From Falsiroseomonas ponticola (GTDB lineage Bacteria; Pseudomonadota; Alphaproteobacteria; Acetobacterales; Acetobacteraceae): a stretch of DNA of 64,000 bases. A program made the position numbers and the translations under genes. Positions 24,548-34,172 of this stretch are shown here, in pieces (within the stretch, counting starts at the first letter, position 1; each line of letters opens with the position of its first letter). The stretch is taken from positions 496,001 to 560,000 of the forward strand of contig NZ_JAERQN010000001.1 in assembly GCF_016805305.1 (NCBI RefSeq), in the 5' to 3' direction. The notes beneath the pieces are model-generated. The model saw nothing but the letters and a program-made list of their open reading frames with translations. It ran no database searches and was not told where the DNA came from.

Positions 24548-24973
24548 TCAGATGAGGCAGAGGGCCTGGAGTTCGCGCCGCAGCGCCGGCGGCAGGGCTT
24601 CCAGCCCCGTCGCGGCGGCGCCGCCGCGGGGCGCGTCCGGCGGCGCGGCCGCGGGCTCCAGGTAGCGCCAGCCCTGGAAGGGCTTCTGCGGCCGCGGCTC
24701 CACCAGCACCAGCTCGGGATCCAGCACCAGGCCGGCGCAGGCGCTGCCATCGTCCCACCGCTCCTCCCGCACATCCAGGATGCGCTGGCGGACGCGGATG
24801 AAGCCGGAGACGACCCAGTAGAGCGACCCGCCCTCCGTCAGCTCGGCCGCGCGCTTCGGCACCATGCGCGTCTGGTGGCGCAGCGGCGGGTCGATCGCGG
24901 CGCGGCGCGCCTGGTTGGCGGCGAGTTCCGCCACCTCCTTCGGCCCGACGCAGAGTTTCAGCAGGTGCAGCAT
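24548..24973 (-). CDS. DUF1489 family protein
   Basis: 141 aa from ATG 24973; longer upstream starts run over the divergent gene's leader. It begins MLHLLKLCVGPKEVAELAA, and HQTRMVPKRAAEL and GGSLYWVVSGFIRVRQRILD follow, which I recognise as the alphaproteobacterial DUF1489 family, of about this length. It is soluble with no signal. Function is not established. It is transcribed divergently from the TAXI binding-protein gene. Confidence 0.85.
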   Translation of the reverse strand: MLHLLKLCVGPKEVAELAANQARRAAIDPPLRHQTRMVPKRAAELTEGGSLYWVVSGFIRVRQRILDVREERWDDGSACAGLVLDPELVLVEPRPQKPFQGWRYLEPAAAPPDAPRGGAAATGLEALPPALRRELQALCLI

Positions 24974-25097
24974 GGCGCTGCCATGTGGCAGCAGGCCGAG
25001 TCCCTGCAAGCCCCGCCCGGCGCGCGGGCAGGCTTGCCCCCCCTTGCGGTCCGGCAGTAAGGCGTCCGGTAACAATAAATGAACGGGAGGAAGCGTC

Positions 25098-26090
25098 ATG
25101 CGTCGCCGCCATATCCTTGCCGCCCCGGCCCTCGGCCTGGCGGCGTCCTGGCGCGCGGGCGCGGCCTCCGCCCAGCCACGCAACCCCTCCTGGCCGCGCA
25201 GCCTGACCATGGGCACGGCGGCGCCCGGCGGGACCTATGCCCTCTATGGCCCGGCCTGGGGGCAGATGGCGCAGGAGGCGACGGGGATCGCCATCGCCTA
25301 CCGCAACACCCAGGGGCCCAACCACAACATCATCCTGGTGAACCGGCGGGAGGCGGAGCTGGGCATGGTGACGATGGGGGTCGCGCTGCAGGCCTGGAAC
25401 GGCCAGGCGGAATGGACGCAGGGCAACCGCTTCCGCGAGATCCGCGCCCTGTTCCCGATGTACGACACGCCCTTCCACGGCATCGCGCTGAAGCGCAGCG
25501 GCATCACCGGCCATGCGCAGCTCGGCGGGCGGTCGGTGGGCGCGGGGCCGCGCGGCGGCACGCCCGGCACCTACTACCCGCAGATCCTGAACACGCTGGG
25601 CGTGCGGCCTTCCGCCGTGCGCTACGGATCGGCCACCGACCTGGTCGGCCAGCTGCAGGACGGGCTGCTGGACTGCTTCCTCTTCGCCTCCGGCGTGCCG
25701 GTGCCGGCCTTCAGCGAGGTCGAGGCGCAGGCGGATGTCCACTTCCTCGACTTCACGGCGGAGGAGGTGCGGCGGCTGACGATGCAGTTCGCGGAGCTGA
25801 CGCCGGGCACGCTTCCGATGGGCACCTACCGCAAGCAGGAAAGGCCGCTGACCATCGTCGGCATGTACAACTTCGCCATCGGCCACCGCAGCCTGCCGGA
25901 CGAGGTGGCCTATGAGATCACCAAGGCGGTGCTGGGGCAGAATGCGCGCTTCCGCCAGGCCATCGCCGCGGCGGCGGAGACGCTGGCCGAGAACTGGACG
26001 AAGAACAGCTTCCTGCCCTTCCACCCCGGCGCCGCGCGCTACCTGCGCGAAGCGGGGCATGCGGTGCCGGACCGGCTGGTTCAGCCCTGA
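25098..26090 (+). CDS. TAXI-family periplasmic solute-binding protein
   Basis: 330 aa; start supported by GGGAGG just upstream. Residues 1-25 form a signal (MRRRHILAAPALGLAASWRA). The mature part has the TAXI (TRAP-associated extracytoplasmic immunogenic) pattern: LTMGTAAPGGTYALYGPAWG at the N-terminus, then NTQGPNHNIILVNRREAELG and GGRSVGAGPRGGTPGTY. Such proteins deliver small acids to fused TRAP permeases. No TRAP membrane gene is next to it, so it is an orphan binding protein. A weak hairpin (26106-26125) follows. Confidence 0.9.
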   Translation: MRRRHILAAPALGLAASWRAGAASAQPRNPSWPRSLTMGTAAPGGTYALYGPAWGQMAQEATGIAIAYRNTQGPNHNIILVNRREAELGMVTMGVALQAWNGQAEWTQGNRFREIRALFPMYDTPFHGIALKRSGITGHAQLGGRSVGAGPRGGTPGTYYPQILNTLGVRPSAVRYGSATDLVGQLQDGLLDCFLFASGVPVPAFSEVEAQADVHFLDFTAEEVRRLTMQFAELTPGTLPMGTYRKQERPLTIVGMYNFAIGHRSLPDEVAYEITKAVLGQNARFRQAIAAAAETLAENWTKNSFLPFHPGAARYLREAGHAVPDRLVQP

Positions 26091-26212
26091 CGATCCTGCG
26101 CCGCTGCCTCACACAACCGTGAGGCGGGCCGTTACAACCGCCCGTCGTTCACTGTCCGGCAAGGTGGGTCTGAGAGTTTTCCGGCATACACTCATCCGGA
26201 AGCTCGAAAAGA

Positions 26213-28531
26213 ATGCGACTGATCCCGGACTTCACCGTGGGCCGCAAGCTGGCGGCCTCGGCCCTGCTCACCCTGGCCATGCTGGCCGTGCTGACGGCGC
26301 TGGTGTGGCGGGCCACCACCGGCATCATCGGGGAACAGGCCGCCTCCGCCCAGACCGAGGCCGCGATGGACCGGCTGGACGAGGGCGAGGGCCTGCTGCG
26401 CGAGGTGGCGGTGCTGGAGCGCGACCTGCTGCTGCTGCACCTGGAGGCGGAGCAGGAGCCGGCCTGGCAGCGGATCGCCGCCGCGCTGGAGCAGGGGCGC
26501 CGGGTGGTGCGGGATGCCGGGCAGCGGCTGGGCCGGCCGGAGATGACGGCGGCGCTGCAGCGGCTGGACGGCGCGGCGGCCACCTACGGCCAGGCGCTGG
26601 AACAGGTGGCGCGGCAGCGGCTGCTGATGATCCAGGCCCGCGACAACGAGCTTTTCCCCCGCAGCAGCGAATATGACAGCCTGTTCGAGGCGGTGGCCGC
26701 GGCGATCGGCTTCGACGTGCCGGCCGACCAGCAGGAGGATGCGCGCCAGCGGCTGATGACGGTGCACGCCGCGGTGAACGACACGCGGCTTGGCATCCAG
26801 CGCCTGCTGGCGACCGGGGAGGAGGCGCAGGTGCGCCGCGTGCGCCGCGGCATCGCGCAGGGGCGCGTGCATGGCCGGGGCCTCGCCTCCATCGAGGCGC
26901 CGCCGCGCGTGAAGGAGGACATCAACCGCCTGATGGACCGCGCCATCGCGGTGGGCGAGGCGTCGAGCAAGGTTCTGGCGGCGGGCGAGGAAATCGCGAA
27001 GCTGCGGCGCGAACAGGTGGAGCCCGCCCGCGCGGCGCTGCGCGAGGCGATCGGCGCGGTGAGCGAGGCGTCGCTGCGGATTTCCGCCGCGCAGCGCGCC
27101 GCCGTGGCGCAGGAGGCCGAGGGCGCCCGCCAGGGCACCATCTGGGCGGCGCTGGCCATCGCCGTGGTGCTGGTGCTGTCCGGCCTGCTGCTGGCCCGCG
27201 CCATCGGCGCGCCGCTGCGCCGCCTGTCCGGCGTGATGGGCCGGATCGCCGATGGCGACGCGACCATCGCCGTGCCGCATCGCGGCCGGCGGGACGAGAT
27301 CGGCGCCATCGCCGAGGCGCTGGAGACGCTGCGCGTGACCACCGGCCGCGCCTTCGCCCAGCAGCAGATGATCGAGCAGCTGCCCACCGCGGTGATGTCC
27401 GCCGACCCCAACGACGATTTCCGCATGACCTACATGAACGCGGAGACGAAGGCGCTGGTGGCGCGGCTGCGGCACCTGATGCCGACGGATGCGGACAGCA
27501 TGATCGGCCAGTCCATCGACATCTTCCACAAGGACCCCGGCCACCAGCGGGCCATCCTGTCCGACCCCGCCCGCCTGCCGCATACCACCCGCATCATGCT
27601 GGGGGATGAGGTGATCGAGCTGCGCATCTCCGCCATCCGCGACGCCGCCGGCCACTACACCGCCGCCATGCTGTGCTGGAACGTGGCGACGGAGAAGGTG
27701 CGCCTGGCCGATACCTTCGAACGGGAAGTGGGCCATGTGGTCGGCGCGGTCGCGGAAAGCGCGCAGCGGCTGCGGCAATCCGCGGTCGGGCTCAGCGCCT
27801 CGGCCGAGACATCCGGCACCCAGGCGGCGGCGGTGGCCGCGGCGGGCGGGCGGGCGCAGGCCGATGTGCAGGCCGTGGCGGCGGCGGCCGAGGAGATGGC
27901 GGCCTCCGTCACCGAGATCTCCCGCCAGGTGGCGGAAGCCGCCAGCGTGGCGAGCCAGGCGGTGGCGGAGACGCGGGCCACGGACACCACCGTGCAGGGG
28001 CTGGCGGATGCGGCTTCCCGCATCGGCGACGTGGTGCGGCTGATCGGCGACATCGCCGGGCAGACCAACCTTCTCGCCCTCAACGCGACCATCGAGGCGG
28101 CGCGCGCCGGCGATGCCGGCAAGGGCTTCGCGGTGGTGGCGAGCGAGGTGAAGACCCTGGCCGGGCAGACCGCCCGCGCCACGGAGGAGATCGGCCAGCA
28201 GATCGGCCAGATGCAGGCCGCCACCAGCCAGGCCGTCGCCGCCATCCGCGGCATCGGCACGACGGTGGAACGGACCAGCGAGATCGCGACCGCCATCGCC
28301 GCGGCGGTGGAGGAGCAGGGCGCCGCGACGCAGGAGATCGCCCGCAGCGCCGCCCAGGTGGCGGAAGCCACCCAGACCGTGGCCACGGGGATCGAGGGCA
28401 TCCGCGGCGCCGCCAACGCCACCGGCGGCGCGGCGACCGCGGTGCGCGACGACAGCGGCACCCTGGCCAGCCAGGCGGAGCTGCTGCGCGCCAAGACGGA
28501 CGGCTTCCTGCGCGCCGTCCGCGCCCTGTAG
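26213..28531 (+). CDS. Methyl-accepting chemotaxis protein with HAMP and PAS domains
   Basis: 772 aa. One N-terminal membrane helix (~12-32), a long helical periplasmic domain (~35-305), a second helix (~308-330), HAMP (~330-380, [15 protein letters not shown]), a PAS-like domain (~385-500, [14 protein letters not shown] and [14 protein letters not shown]) and a signalling domain whose tip reads [20 protein letters not shown]. The HAMP-PAS-MA order is like Aer-type receptors with an added periplasmic sensor, so it may read both outside ligand and internal redox state. No other chemotaxis gene is adjacent; its signal must reach CheA elsewhere. Confidence 0.92.
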   Translation: MRLIPDFTVGRKLAASALLTLAMLAVLTALVWRATTGIIGEQAASAQTEAAMDRLDEGEGLLREVAVLERDLLLLHLEAEQEPAWQRIAAALEQGRRVVRDAGQRLGRPEMTAALQRLDGAAATYGQALEQVARQRLLMIQARDNELFPRSSEYDSLFEAVAAAIGFDVPADQQEDARQRLMTVHAAVNDTRLGIQRLLATGEEAQVRRVRRGIAQGRVHGRGLASIEAPPRVKEDINRLMDRAIAVGEASSKVLAAGEEIAKLRREQVEPARAALREAIGAVSEASLRISAAQRAAVAQEAEGARQGTIWAALAIAVVLVLSGLLLARAIGAPLRRLSGVMGRIADGDATIAVPHRGRRDEIGAIAEALETLRVTTGRAFAQQQMIEQLPTAVMSADPNDDFRMTYMNAETKALVARLRHLMPTDADSMIGQSIDIFHKDPGHQRAILSDPARLPHTTRIMLGDEVIELRISAIRDAAGHYTAAMLCWNVATEKVRLADTFEREVGHVVGAVAESAQRLRQSAVGLSASAETSGTQAAAVAAAGGRAQADVQAVAAAAEEMAASVTEISRQVAEAASVASQAVAETRATDTTVQGLADAASRIGDVVRLIGDIAGQTNLLALNATIEAARAGDAGKGFAVVASEVKTLAGQTARATEEIGQQIGQMQAATSQAVAAIRGIGTTVERTSEIATAIAAAVEEQGAATQEIARSAAQVAEATQTVATGIEGIRGAANATGGAATAVRDDSGTLASQAELLRAKTDGFLRAVRAL

Positions 28532-28539
28532 CCCGGCTT

Positions 28540-28559
28540 CAGCGTCGGCCGCGACGCTG
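28540..28559 (+). terminator. Hairpin after the chemoreceptor gene
   Basis: Perfect 8-bp stem CAGCGTCG / CGACGCTG with a GCCG loop, nine bases past the stop. No T run follows. Two more GC hairpins lie at 28600-28619 and about 28647-28673 in the same 187-base gap. Confidence 0.45.
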
Positions 28560-28718
28560 GAACCGGTCCGGACGCTTGGTTTCGCGCATGTTCCGGATCG
28601 TCGGGCGGCCCCGCCCGACTTGAAGATGCGCCGGCCCGGCGGCGGAGGGGGCCTGCGGCTTGCCCCCTCCGCGCCTTCCGCCTAAGCCGCCCCTCCCCTT
28701 CCAGGCAGGAGCGGCAGC

Positions 28719-29741
28719 ATGGGCATGAAGGTCGCGGTCGTCGGCGCCACCGGCGCGGTGGGGCGGGAGATCCTCAAGACACTCGCGGAACGGTCCTTCC
28801 CGGCGGATGAGGTCGTGGCGCTGAGCGCCGGCCGCGGCGGCGGACAGGAGGTTTCCTACGGCGAGGAGGCGGTGCTGAAGGTCCGCGGCCTGGACGGGCA
28901 CGATTTCGGCGACACGGACCTTGTCTTCTTCGCGGCCGGCGCCGCGGCCAGCCAGATGCACGCGCCGCGCGCCGCCGGCCAGGGCTGCATCGTGATCGAC
29001 GACAGCAGCGCCTTCCGCATGGAGCCCGACGTGCCGCTGGTGGTGCCGGAGGTGAATGCGGCGGCGCTCACCCGCTTCCGCAAGCGGCGCATCATCGGCA
29101 ATCCGAGCCCGGGCAGCATCCAGCTGGCGGTCGCGCTGAAGCCGCTGCACGACATCGGCAAGGCGCGGCGCGTGGTGATCTCCACCTACCAGTCCGTCTC
29201 CGGCGCGGGGCGGGAGGGGATGGACGAGCTCTGGACCCAGACGCGCGGCGTCTATGTGAACGAGACGCCGCCCGCCGAGCAGTTCCCGAAGCAGATCGCC
29301 TTCAACTGCATCCCCCATGTCGGCGACTTCATGGATGACGGCGCGACGCGGGAGGAATGGGCCCTGGCGGCGGAGGCGCGGAAGATCCTGGACCCCGACA
29401 TCGCCGTGGCGGCGACCTGCGTGCGCGTGCCGGTCTTCATCGGCAATGCCCAGGCCGTGCAGGTGGCCTTCGAACGCCCGGTGACGGAAGCCGATGCCCG
29501 CGCCGCGCTGCGGGAGGCGCCGGGCGTGATCGTGCTCGACCGGCGGGAGGATGGCGGCTACGCCACCGCGGCCGAGACCTCCGGCGAGGATGCCGTCTAT
29601 GTCAGCCGCCTGCGCCGCGACCTGACGGTGCCCTATGGCCTCGGCTTCTGGAGCGTGACGGACAATCTGCGCAAGGGATCGGCGCTGAACGCGGTGCAGA
29701 TCGCGGAGGAACTGGTGGCGCGGAAGCTGGTGGGGAAGTGA
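28719..29741 (+). CDS. Aspartate-semialdehyde dehydrogenase homologue lacking catalytic Cys and His
   Basis: 340 aa, full length for the family. The NADP-binding N-terminus (VAVVGATGAVGREILKTLAE), the VISTYQSVSGAGREGMDELW block and the C-terminal FWSVTDNLRKGSALNAVQIA match ASADH closely. Active ASADHs have N-P-N-C-S-T with the nucleophilic Cys; here the segment is N-P-S-P-G-S (128-133), so Cys is replaced by Pro131. The base-catalyst His of the V-R-V-P-V-F-x-G-H motif is Asn243. I therefore do not name it asd. E. coli Usg is a known ASADH relative without the Cys, so it may be a regulatory or structural paralogue. A true asd should exist elsewhere. Confidence 0.8.
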   Translation: MGMKVAVVGATGAVGREILKTLAERSFPADEVVALSAGRGGGQEVSYGEEAVLKVRGLDGHDFGDTDLVFFAAGAAASQMHAPRAAGQGCIVIDDSSAFRMEPDVPLVVPEVNAAALTRFRKRRIIGNPSPGSIQLAVALKPLHDIGKARRVVISTYQSVSGAGREGMDELWTQTRGVYVNETPPAEQFPKQIAFNCIPHVGDFMDDGATREEWALAAEARKILDPDIAVAATCVRVPVFIGNAQAVQVAFERPVTEADARAALREAPGVIVLDRREDGGYATAAETSGEDAVYVSRLRRDLTVPYGLGFWSVTDNLRKGSALNAVQIAEELVARKLVGK

Positions 29742-29748
29742 GGCGTCC

Positions 29749-30999
29749 TCAGCCGCCCCGGAACATCGCCGCCACTTCCCGCGCCATCCAGGGCGCGGTG
29801 CTGAACTTGCCGCTGTCCACGGAGACGTAGCGGCCGGTGCGGCGGATGCCGAAGCGGTCGCGGCGGTGCAGGCCGGCGGCGGGGTCGTGCAGCGGGCCGC
29901 TGCCCGGGGCGACCACCCAGCTGCCCTGCACATCGGTATGCGCCGCCCCGTCCGCGACGCGGCGGATGGCCGGCAGGTGTTCCGCCAGCCCGTCCAGGAT
30001 CCGCGCCGCCAGGGCCTGGCGCCCGGCCTCGTCCAGGGCCGGCAGGGGCGGTGGCGCGGCGTCCCGGCCTTCCGCCACCAGCCCCGCGGGATACCAGGAC
30101 AGGTAGAAATCCCGGTCGCCATAGGCCTTCACGTCGCCGAAGGGGCCGGTCCCGATCAGGGCATTGTCCTGCGCCACCGGGCGGGCGGTGTGGATGAACA
30201 GCGCGTAGCGGTAGCGGTGGGTCAGCTCCGGCGCCGGGGCCAGGCCGATGCCCTGGTCGATCACGCAGCGGCCTTCCCACAGCGCGTTGACGACGATGGT
30301 GAAGGGCCCGTCCGGCCCGGCCTCGGTCTCCACCCGGAAGGGGCCGTCCAGCCCGTCCGCGGCCGCGGCCGGCCGCACGCCCAGCACGCGGGTGCCGGCG
30401 CGCAGCTCGATCCGCTGTTCCGCCGCCAGGGCGGCGATGTAGCGGCGGGCGAGCCAGCGGGAGGAGACGCTGCGTTCCGGCAGCCGCCAGCCGCCCAGGA
30501 TGGCGCCGCCTTCCGGCGCCAGGCCCGCGATCTCCGCGCCCGTCAGGGGGGTGGCGCCGCGGCGGGCGGCGTCGTCCCAGTAGCGCCCGGCATCGGGATG
30601 GCTGCGCACCAGGTCGGAGACGCGGCGGAAATAGGCGTCGATGCCGGGCTGCTGGACCACGGAATCGCGGTGCAGCAGGAAGATCTCGTCCCGCGGCGTG
30701 GTGGCGCCGGCGATGGAGCCGCCGAGCAGGTCCTCCACGATGTCCTTGAACAGCAGCCCGCCGGGCAGCAGCTGGCGCGCGGTGCCCAGGCTGGGGTCGG
30801 CGGCGTAGAGGTAGCCGAGATGGAGCTTGCCGTCGTTCCAGCCGCTCGATCCCTCGAAGGGTTGTCGCGCCTGGTCGAACAAAGTCACGCTGTAGCCTTG
30901 CCGCGCCATGTACAGCGCGGTCGAGCAGCCCGTGATGCCCGCCCCGAGCACCGCTACCCTGCCTGTTGCCCGCTTGCCGCGGCGTCGTGGCGTCTCCAT
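29749..30999 (-). CDS. FAD-dependent oxidoreductase (DAO fold)
   Basis: 416 aa from ATG 30999; a TTG at 31035 is possible but has no ribosome site. The N-terminus shows the Rossmann FAD motif RVAVLGAGITGCSTALYMAR, followed by the acidic ribose contact region FDQARQPFEGSSGWNDGKLH. The C-terminal part ends with GRYVSVDSGKFSTAPWMAR. This layout belongs to the D-amino-acid oxidase / glycine oxidase superfamily. The substrate is not readable. It converges on the ASADH-like gene with only seven bases between stops. Confidence 0.8.
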   Translation of the reverse strand: METPRRRGKRATGRVAVLGAGITGCSTALYMARQGYSVTLFDQARQPFEGSSGWNDGKLHLGYLYAADPSLGTARQLLPGGLLFKDIVEDLLGGSIAGATTPRDEIFLLHRDSVVQQPGIDAYFRRVSDLVRSHPDAGRYWDDAARRGATPLTGAEIAGLAPEGGAILGGWRLPERSVSSRWLARRYIAALAAEQRIELRAGTRVLGVRPAAAADGLDGPFRVETEAGPDGPFTIVVNALWEGRCVIDQGIGLAPAPELTHRYRYALFIHTARPVAQDNALIGTGPFGDVKAYGDRDFYLSWYPAGLVAEGRDAAPPPLPALDEAGRQALAARILDGLAEHLPAIRRVADGAAHTDVQGSWVVAPGSGPLHDPAAGLHRRDRFGIRRTGRYVSVDSGKFSTAPWMAREVAAMFRGG

Positions 31000-31059
31000 C
31001 AACAAGACGGTAGGCGGGCCTTCCCGGATGGGCAAGGAAGGGGTGGCGGGGGGACGCCT

Positions 31060-31239
31060 TCAGAAGAACAGCCGCAGGATGGCGCCCAGCGCCGCGCCGC
31101 CGGTCAGCAGCTTGTGCAGCACCTCCAGCGCCCGGGCCAGGCGAGGGCGGGCGGGCGCTTCGGCGCCGGGGGGCGGGCAGGGCGCGGCCGGGCGGCGGGG
31201 GGCGAAGCGCGGCAGCGTGCGAGGCTCGGGCTTGCGCAT
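31060..31239 (-). CDS. Possible 59-aa basic small protein
   Basis: A short open frame with strong GC bias at third positions. The product is basic at its N-terminus (MRKPEPRTLPRFAPRRPAAP), has a Pro/Ala middle, and ends with a helical segment LARALEVLHKLLTGGAALGA that could associate with a membrane. It lies between the oxidoreductase and the sdh promoter region, and a 7-bp inverted repeat (TATAGGA/TCCTATA) is right before its start. I recognise no family, and coding is not proven. Confidence 0.4.
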   Translation of the reverse strand: MRKPEPRTLPRFAPRRPAAPCPPPGAEAPARPRLARALEVLHKLLTGGAALGAILRLFF

Positions 31240-31242
31240 GGC

Positions 31243-31262
31243 TATAGGATAGCATTCCTATA
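31243..31262. promoter_or_regulatory. Inverted repeat TATAGGA-N6-TCCTATA
   Basis: Perfect 7-bp arms around TAGCAT, AT-rich in a GC-rich genome, just upstream of the 59-aa frame (minus) and about 180 bases before sdhC (plus). It may be an operator or hold the -10 element of the small gene. No regulator can be named. Confidence 0.4.
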
Positions 31263-31302
31263 ACCTCGATGCACGATTCGTCGGATGGACGCCTGTCCAT
31301 GT

Positions 31303-31340
31303 TGCACCGCGTTGACGCTATGGCGCGGTGCACCATAAAA
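31303..31340 (+). promoter_or_regulatory. Putative sdhCDAB promoter inside an inverted repeat
   Basis: TTGACG at 31312-31317 is followed after 16-17 bases by CATAAA/ATAAAA (31334-31340), a sigma70-like pair about 100 bases before sdhC. The -35 is framed by perfect 9-bp arms TGCACCGCG (31303-31311) and CGCGGTGCA (31324-31332), so a repressor bound there would block RNA polymerase. Inferred from sequence. Confidence 0.5.
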
Positions 31341-31438
31341 GCATCCACAAGGTTGAGCGCGCGCCCTGCCTCGACGTCGGGCGCGCCATGAGGAGCGGGC
31401 GCCGCATGTCGACAATGCAGGATTCGCGGGAGGCGACC

Positions 31439-31849
31439 ATGATCGGTCGCCGGTCGGATGGCACGCCGGTCAGGCGGCCTCTGTCGCCGCATCTGCAGGT
31501 CTATGACATGCTGCAGATGACGAGCGCGCTGTCGATCAGCCATCGCATCACGGGCGTGATCTGGTCCGTGGGCGCGGCTGTCATGGTGTGGTGGCTGGTG
31601 GCCGCGGCGTCGGGGCCGGAGGCTTTCGCCACGGTTCAATGGTTTCTTGGCTCCTTCATCGGCATCCTGTTCCTGATGGGGCTGACGGGCGCGGCCTGGT
31701 TCCACACGCTGGCGGGCATCCGCCACCTGCTGTGGGATGCGGGCTGGGGCTACGACATCCCGACCGTCTACAAGACGGGCCGTGCGGTGCTGGTCGGCAC
31801 GGGCGTGCTGACGGCGCTCACCTGGCTCGCGCTGCTGATCTCCTGGTAA
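31439..31849 (+). CDS. sdhC: Succinate dehydrogenase cytochrome b556 subunit
   Basis: 136 aa from ATG 31439, chosen by GGGAGG just before it. SdhC anchors complex II in the inner membrane and, with SdhD, binds heme b and ubiquinone. Visible: RPLSPHLQVYDMLQMTSALS, the SISHRITG quinone-site segment, three membrane helices, and HTLAGIRHLLWD with the heme-ligand His. It is first in sdhCDAB, 11 bases before sdhD. The open frame extends upstream to 31328, but those codons lack support. Confidence 0.95.
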   Translation: MIGRRSDGTPVRRPLSPHLQVYDMLQMTSALSISHRITGVIWSVGAAVMVWWLVAAASGPEAFATVQWFLGSFIGILFLMGLTGAAWFHTLAGIRHLLWDAGWGYDIPTVYKTGRAVLVGTGVLTALTWLALLISW

Positions 31850-31860
31850 GGGGCTGAACC

Positions 31861-32268
31861 ATGTCGCATTCGACCGGGGAAGCGCCCCGCCAGTCCCAGC
31901 TCCGCACGCCGCTCGGCCGCGTGCGGGGCGCGGGTTCCGCCAAGTCCGGCGTCGCGCATTGGTGGGGGCAGCGCGTGACCTCCATCGCGCTGCTGCCGCT
32001 GACGATCTGGTTCATCGCCTCGCTCGCCACCTCCGCCGGCATGCCGCACCATGTGGCGCAGGCCTGGATCGGGCATCCGCTGAACGCGGTGCTGCTGCTG
32101 GCGCTGATCGGGCTGACCTTCCACCACATCGCGGCGGGGCTGCAGGTGGTGATCGAGGATTATGCCAGCACCGAGGGTTCCAAGATCGCTGCCGTGCTGG
32201 CGGTGAAGTTCGTCTGCGTGCTGCTGGCGCTGGCGGCGGCGCTCGCCGTGCTGCGCATTGCGGTCTGA
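31861..32268 (+). CDS. sdhD: Succinate dehydrogenase membrane anchor subunit
   Basis: 135 aa with three membrane helices. It contains RTPLGRVRGAGSAKSGVAHW at the N-terminus, typical of alphaproteobacterial SdhD, and FHHIAAGLQVVIEDY, where a His supports heme b and Asp-Tyr lies at the quinone pocket. It completes the heme/quinone anchor of complex II with SdhC. The gap to sdhA is 72 bases, within one operon. Confidence 0.95.
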   Translation: MSHSTGEAPRQSQLRTPLGRVRGAGSAKSGVAHWWGQRVTSIALLPLTIWFIASLATSAGMPHHVAQAWIGHPLNAVLLLALIGLTFHHIAAGLQVVIEDYASTEGSKIAAVLAVKFVCVLLALAAALAVLRIAV

Positions 32269-32340
32269 CGCGGCGACCATAGTTCAAGGCCTGGCGGCAG
32301 GGGCTACGGGGCCCCGCCTGATGAATGGACGGCACAGCTG

Positions 32341-34158
32341 ATGAACGCCATCTCGAAGCCCTCGATCGGCAATGGTGCGTATCGCATCGTCGATCATACC
32401 TATGACGTGGTCGTGGTCGGCGCCGGTGGCGCGGGCCTGCGCGCCACCTTCGGCATGGGGGCCTCCGGCCTCAAGACCGCCTGCATCACCAAGGTCTTCC
32501 CGACGCGCTCCCACACGGTGGCCGCGCAGGGTGGCGTGGGCGCCGCGCTCGGCAACATGGGCGAGGATGACTGGCGCTGGCACATGTACGACACCGTGAA
32601 GGGGTCGGACTGGCTGGGTGACCAGGACGCCATCGAGTACATGTGCCGCGAGGCGATCCCGGCGATCATCGAGCTCGAGCATTTCGGCGTGCCCTTCAGC
32701 CGGACCGAGGACGGCAAGATCTACCAGCGCCCCTTCGGCGGCCACATGCAGCATTACGGCAAGACGCCGGCGATGCGCGCCTGCGCCGCGGCGGACCGCA
32801 CGGGCCACGCCATCCTGCACACGCTCTACCAGCAGGCGCTGAAGGCCAATTGCGAGTTCTTCGTCGAGTACATCGCCCTCGACCTGATCATGGATGACGA
32901 AGGCGCCTGCCGCGGCGTCACCGCCTGGTGCCTGGAGGATGGCTCGCTCCATCGCTTCCGCGCCCAGTCCGTGGTGCTGGCGACGGGCGGCTATGGCCGC
33001 GCCTATTTCTCCTGCACCTCCGCCCATACCTGCACGGGCGATGGCGGCGGCATGGTGCTGCGCGCCGGCCTGCCGCTGCAGGACAATGAATTCGTCCAGT
33101 TCCACCCGACCGGCATCTACGGCTCCGGCTGCCTGGTGACGGAGGGTGCGCGCGGCGAGGGCGGCTACCTCACCAACTCCGAGGGCGAGCGCTTCATGGA
33201 GCGCTACGCGCCGACGGCGAAGGACCTGGCGTCGCGCGACGTCGTCTCCCGCGCCATGTCGATGGAGATTCGGGAGGGCCGCGGCGTCGGCCCGCTGAAG
33301 GACCACATCCACCTGCACCTGGAGCACCTCGGCGCCGACCTGCTGCATGAGCGGCTGCCGGGCATTTCCGAGACGGCGAAGATCTTCGCCGGCGTGGACG
33401 TGACGAAGGAGCCGATCCCGATGCTCCCGACCGTCCACTACAACATGGGCGGCATCCCCACGAACATCCACACCGAGGTCCTGAACCCGACGGCGGGCGA
33501 CCAGGACCGGGTGGTGCGTGGGCTGATGGCGGTGGGCGAGGCCGCCTGCGTCTCCGTCCACGGCGCCAACCGGCTTGGCACCAACAGCCTGCTCGACCTC
33601 GTGGTGTTCGGCCGCGCGGCCGCGCATCGCGCCGCCGAGACGATCAAGCCGGGTGCGACCCAGGCGCCGCTGCCGCCGGGCGCGGGCGAGGCCTCCTTCG
33701 CCCGCTTCGACAAGGTGCGCCACACCAAGGGCGGTTCCTCCGTCGCCGATGTCCGGCTGCAGATGCAGCGGACGATGCAGGAACACGCCGCGGTGTTCCG
33801 GACCAGCGAGCTGCTGGCCGAGGGCGTGCAGAAGATGAACAAGGTGGCGGCGGGCTACGAGGATATCCGCATCGCCGACCGCAGCCTGATCTGGAACAGC
33901 GACCTGCTGGAGGCGCTGGAGCTGGACAACCTGCTCGGCAACGCGCTGACCACGATCGTCGGCGCCGATGCGCGCAAGGAAAGCCGCGGCGCGCATGCGC
34001 ATGAGGATTTCCCGGAGCGCGACGACCAGAACTGGATGAAGCACACCCTCGCCTGGGTCGATGACAAGCGGAACGTCAAGCTCGACTACCGCGACGTGAA
34101 GATGCGCACGCTGACCAACGAAGTGCAGGTCTTCCCGCCCAAGGCCCGCGTGTACTAG
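32341..34158 (+). CDS. sdhA: Succinate dehydrogenase flavoprotein subunit
   Basis: 605 aa, normal length. It oxidises succinate to fumarate with covalently bound FAD. The dinucleotide fold [17 protein letters not shown] is followed by the FAD-linking His in [11 protein letters not shown], then [37 protein letters not shown], the active-site RG region and [20 protein letters not shown]. The C-terminal [20 protein letters not shown] is standard. Third gene of sdhCDAB, 14 bases before sdhB. Confidence 0.98.
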   Translation: MNAISKPSIGNGAYRIVDHTYDVVVVGAGGAGLRATFGMGASGLKTACITKVFPTRSHTVAAQGGVGAALGNMGEDDWRWHMYDTVKGSDWLGDQDAIEYMCREAIPAIIELEHFGVPFSRTEDGKIYQRPFGGHMQHYGKTPAMRACAAADRTGHAILHTLYQQALKANCEFFVEYIALDLIMDDEGACRGVTAWCLEDGSLHRFRAQSVVLATGGYGRAYFSCTSAHTCTGDGGGMVLRAGLPLQDNEFVQFHPTGIYGSGCLVTEGARGEGGYLTNSEGERFMERYAPTAKDLASRDVVSRAMSMEIREGRGVGPLKDHIHLHLEHLGADLLHERLPGISETAKIFAGVDVTKEPIPMLPTVHYNMGGIPTNIHTEVLNPTAGDQDRVVRGLMAVGEAACVSVHGANRLGTNSLLDLVVFGRAAAHRAAETIKPGATQAPLPPGAGEASFARFDKVRHTKGGSSVADVRLQMQRTMQEHAAVFRTSELLAEGVQKMNKVAAGYEDIRIADRSLIWNSDLLEALELDNLLGNALTTIVGADARKESRGAHAHEDFPERDDQNWMKHTLAWVDDKRNVKLDYRDVKMRTLTNEVQVFPPKARVY

Positions 34159-34172
34159 GAGCCCGATGGATC

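Noticed and set aside
24111..26060. A 649-codon open frame on the minus strand across the TAXI and DUF1489 region
   Set aside because: It is antisense to the clearly recognisable TAXI protein. Only its last 89 codons, with signal peptide, are supported as a separate gene.
28719..29741. Naming this gene asd
   Set aside because: The catalytic Cys and His are both replaced, so a functional assignment is not justified from sequence.
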